Assembly (NCBI GenBank): GCA_964445305.1 | Contig: CAYUKK010000073.1 | Span: 1 to 7,259, forward strand | Source of the DNA: CAYUKK01 sp964445305 | Lineage (GTDB): Bacteria > Acidobacteriota > Aminicenantia > Aminicenantales > UBA8522 | DNA length: 7,259 nucleotides | Direction of reading: 5' to 3' | In this document: positions 6,748 to 7,259 of the stretch, one piece after another | How the letters are laid out: the number at the start of each line of letters is the position of its first letter | How positions within the stretch are numbered: the first letter of the stretch is position 1 | Notes under the pieces: model-generated | What the model saw: the letters and a program-made list of their open reading frames with translations, nothing else | Database searches by the model: none | Told to the model about the DNA's origin: nothing | Translations under genes and position numbers: made by a program

Positions 6748-7259
6748 TTACCAGAGAGATGCGGCGGGGACGACGGCCGTTCTGTCCAATAGCGAGATGG
6801 CATCCTGGATGCATGCAGCGCGACAAATGCCACATCCATAGCATCGTCGGACGTCCACATCCACCTTTCGTCTGGCTGAGCTGTAGCTCATCGCCCCGAA
6901 CTGACAGACGCGCATGCATTCCCGGCAGCCGATGCAGAGGTCGGGGTCGACTCTGGCCACGTACTCGGCCCGGAAAAAAGTGGGAAACTGGTGCTTCAGC
7001 GTCGCCCGCATAGCCAGACAGTCGGAGCGGTCACAATTGCAGATTCCTCCGATAAAAGGAGTGATAAACGTCCATACCGTGTGACAGAGACCTTCCGCCT
7101 CGTGAGCCCGGAGCGCTACAAGCGCCTCTTCATGACCGAGCATCTCCAGGCCCTTTGTCTGCGGCCCCGTCAGGTAGCTGGCGTCTATTCCCCGGATCAA
7201 GTCCGCCAGCAAGCCACCCTTGGGTGCTAAGCTCACGCCGTAGCAATATCTCTGCTCCG
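6748..7259 (-). CDS. 4Fe-4S dicluster ferredoxin-type protein (5' end outside window)
   Basis: The frame stays open to the right edge (codons up to 7257 read EQRYCY before GTG at 7236), so the gene probably starts outside the window, although the GTG at 7236 is a possible start. Numbering from that GTG (162 residues), two complete ferredoxin-type cluster motifs are present: CIGCRECMRVC (Cys101, 104, 107, 111) and CYGCGICRAAC (Cys132, 135, 138, 142), each expected to bind a [4Fe-4S] cluster. N-terminal to them is GLCHTVWTFITPFIGGICNC (49-68) followed by DRSDC, with cysteines at 51, 66, 68 and 73. Related dicluster proteins have a cysteine-rich CNC-type motif at this place that may bind another metal centre. 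No membrane segment is seen, so a cytoplasmic electron carrier or a subunit of a larger redox complex is likely. It is on the same strand as the DUF362 and aldehyde dehydrogenase genes, about 300 bases upstream of them. DUF362 proteins commonly occur with ferredoxins, which supports a shared role. Confidence 0.92.
   Translation of the reverse strand, partial: EQRYCYGVSLAPKGGLLADLIRGIDASYLTGPQTKGLEMLGHEEALVALRAHEAEGLCHTVWTFITPFIGGICNCDRSDCLAMRATLKHQFPTFFRAEYVARVDPDLCIGCRECMRVCQFGAMSYSSARRKVDVDVRRCYGCGICRAACIQDAISLLDRTAVVPAASLW

Noticed and set aside
6461..6919. - strand open frame of 152 codons spanning the spacer and the end of the 4Fe-4S gene
   Set aside because: It overlaps the ferredoxin cluster-coding region in another frame, shows no domain and has an implausible composition.

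Overview
The window is a stretch of bacterial chromosome with four complete or near-complete genes and one partial gene at each edge group: two genes on the + strand run into three genes on the - strand. There are no rRNA, tRNA, CRISPR or transposase genes. Base composition looks moderately GC-rich, Shine-Dalgarno sites are recognisable, and the mix of secreted PPC-domain proteins with an Fe-S/DUF362/aldehyde dehydrogenase cluster fits an uncultured, probably anaerobic bacterium. Candidates are Aminicenantes, Acidobacteriota or former Deltaproteobacteria, but the lineage is a guess from gene content and is not shown by any marker gene.

Left half (1-3356, + strand): two genes separated by one base form an operon for exported proteins. 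The first (5' end outside the window) ends a hydrophobic signal-like segment at its visible start, then has a proline-rich stretch, a beta-rich part and a long tryptophan-rich helical part. I recognise no family for it. The second has an N-terminal signal/anchor, two domains resembling bacterial pre-peptidase C-terminal (PPC) domains, a helical middle, and a C-terminal segment resembling a Cache/PDC sensor domain. Its TAG stop is followed by more sequence that still looks coding (3357-3510), so the 3' end may be frameshifted or decayed.

Right half (3511-7259, - strand, read right to left): a partial 4Fe-4S dicluster protein (6748 to the edge), a roughly 300-base spacer that is AT-rich in its middle and carries a possible promoter and small repeats, a DUF362 protein (5167-6450), and an NAD(P)-dependent aldehyde dehydrogenase (3511-5163). 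The last two are separated by 3 bases and translationally coupled, because the dehydrogenase ribosome binding site lies inside the last codons of the DUF362 gene. Both end in hydrophobic or basic tails.

A working idea is that these three proteins act together: the Fe-S proteins move electrons and the dehydrogenase converts an aldehyde, possibly a hydrophobic one at the membrane. This is inference from adjacency and domain type. I see no clear evidence of a wholly new system. The best leads are the exported gene pair and the Fe-S/DUF362/aldehyde dehydrogenase cluster.
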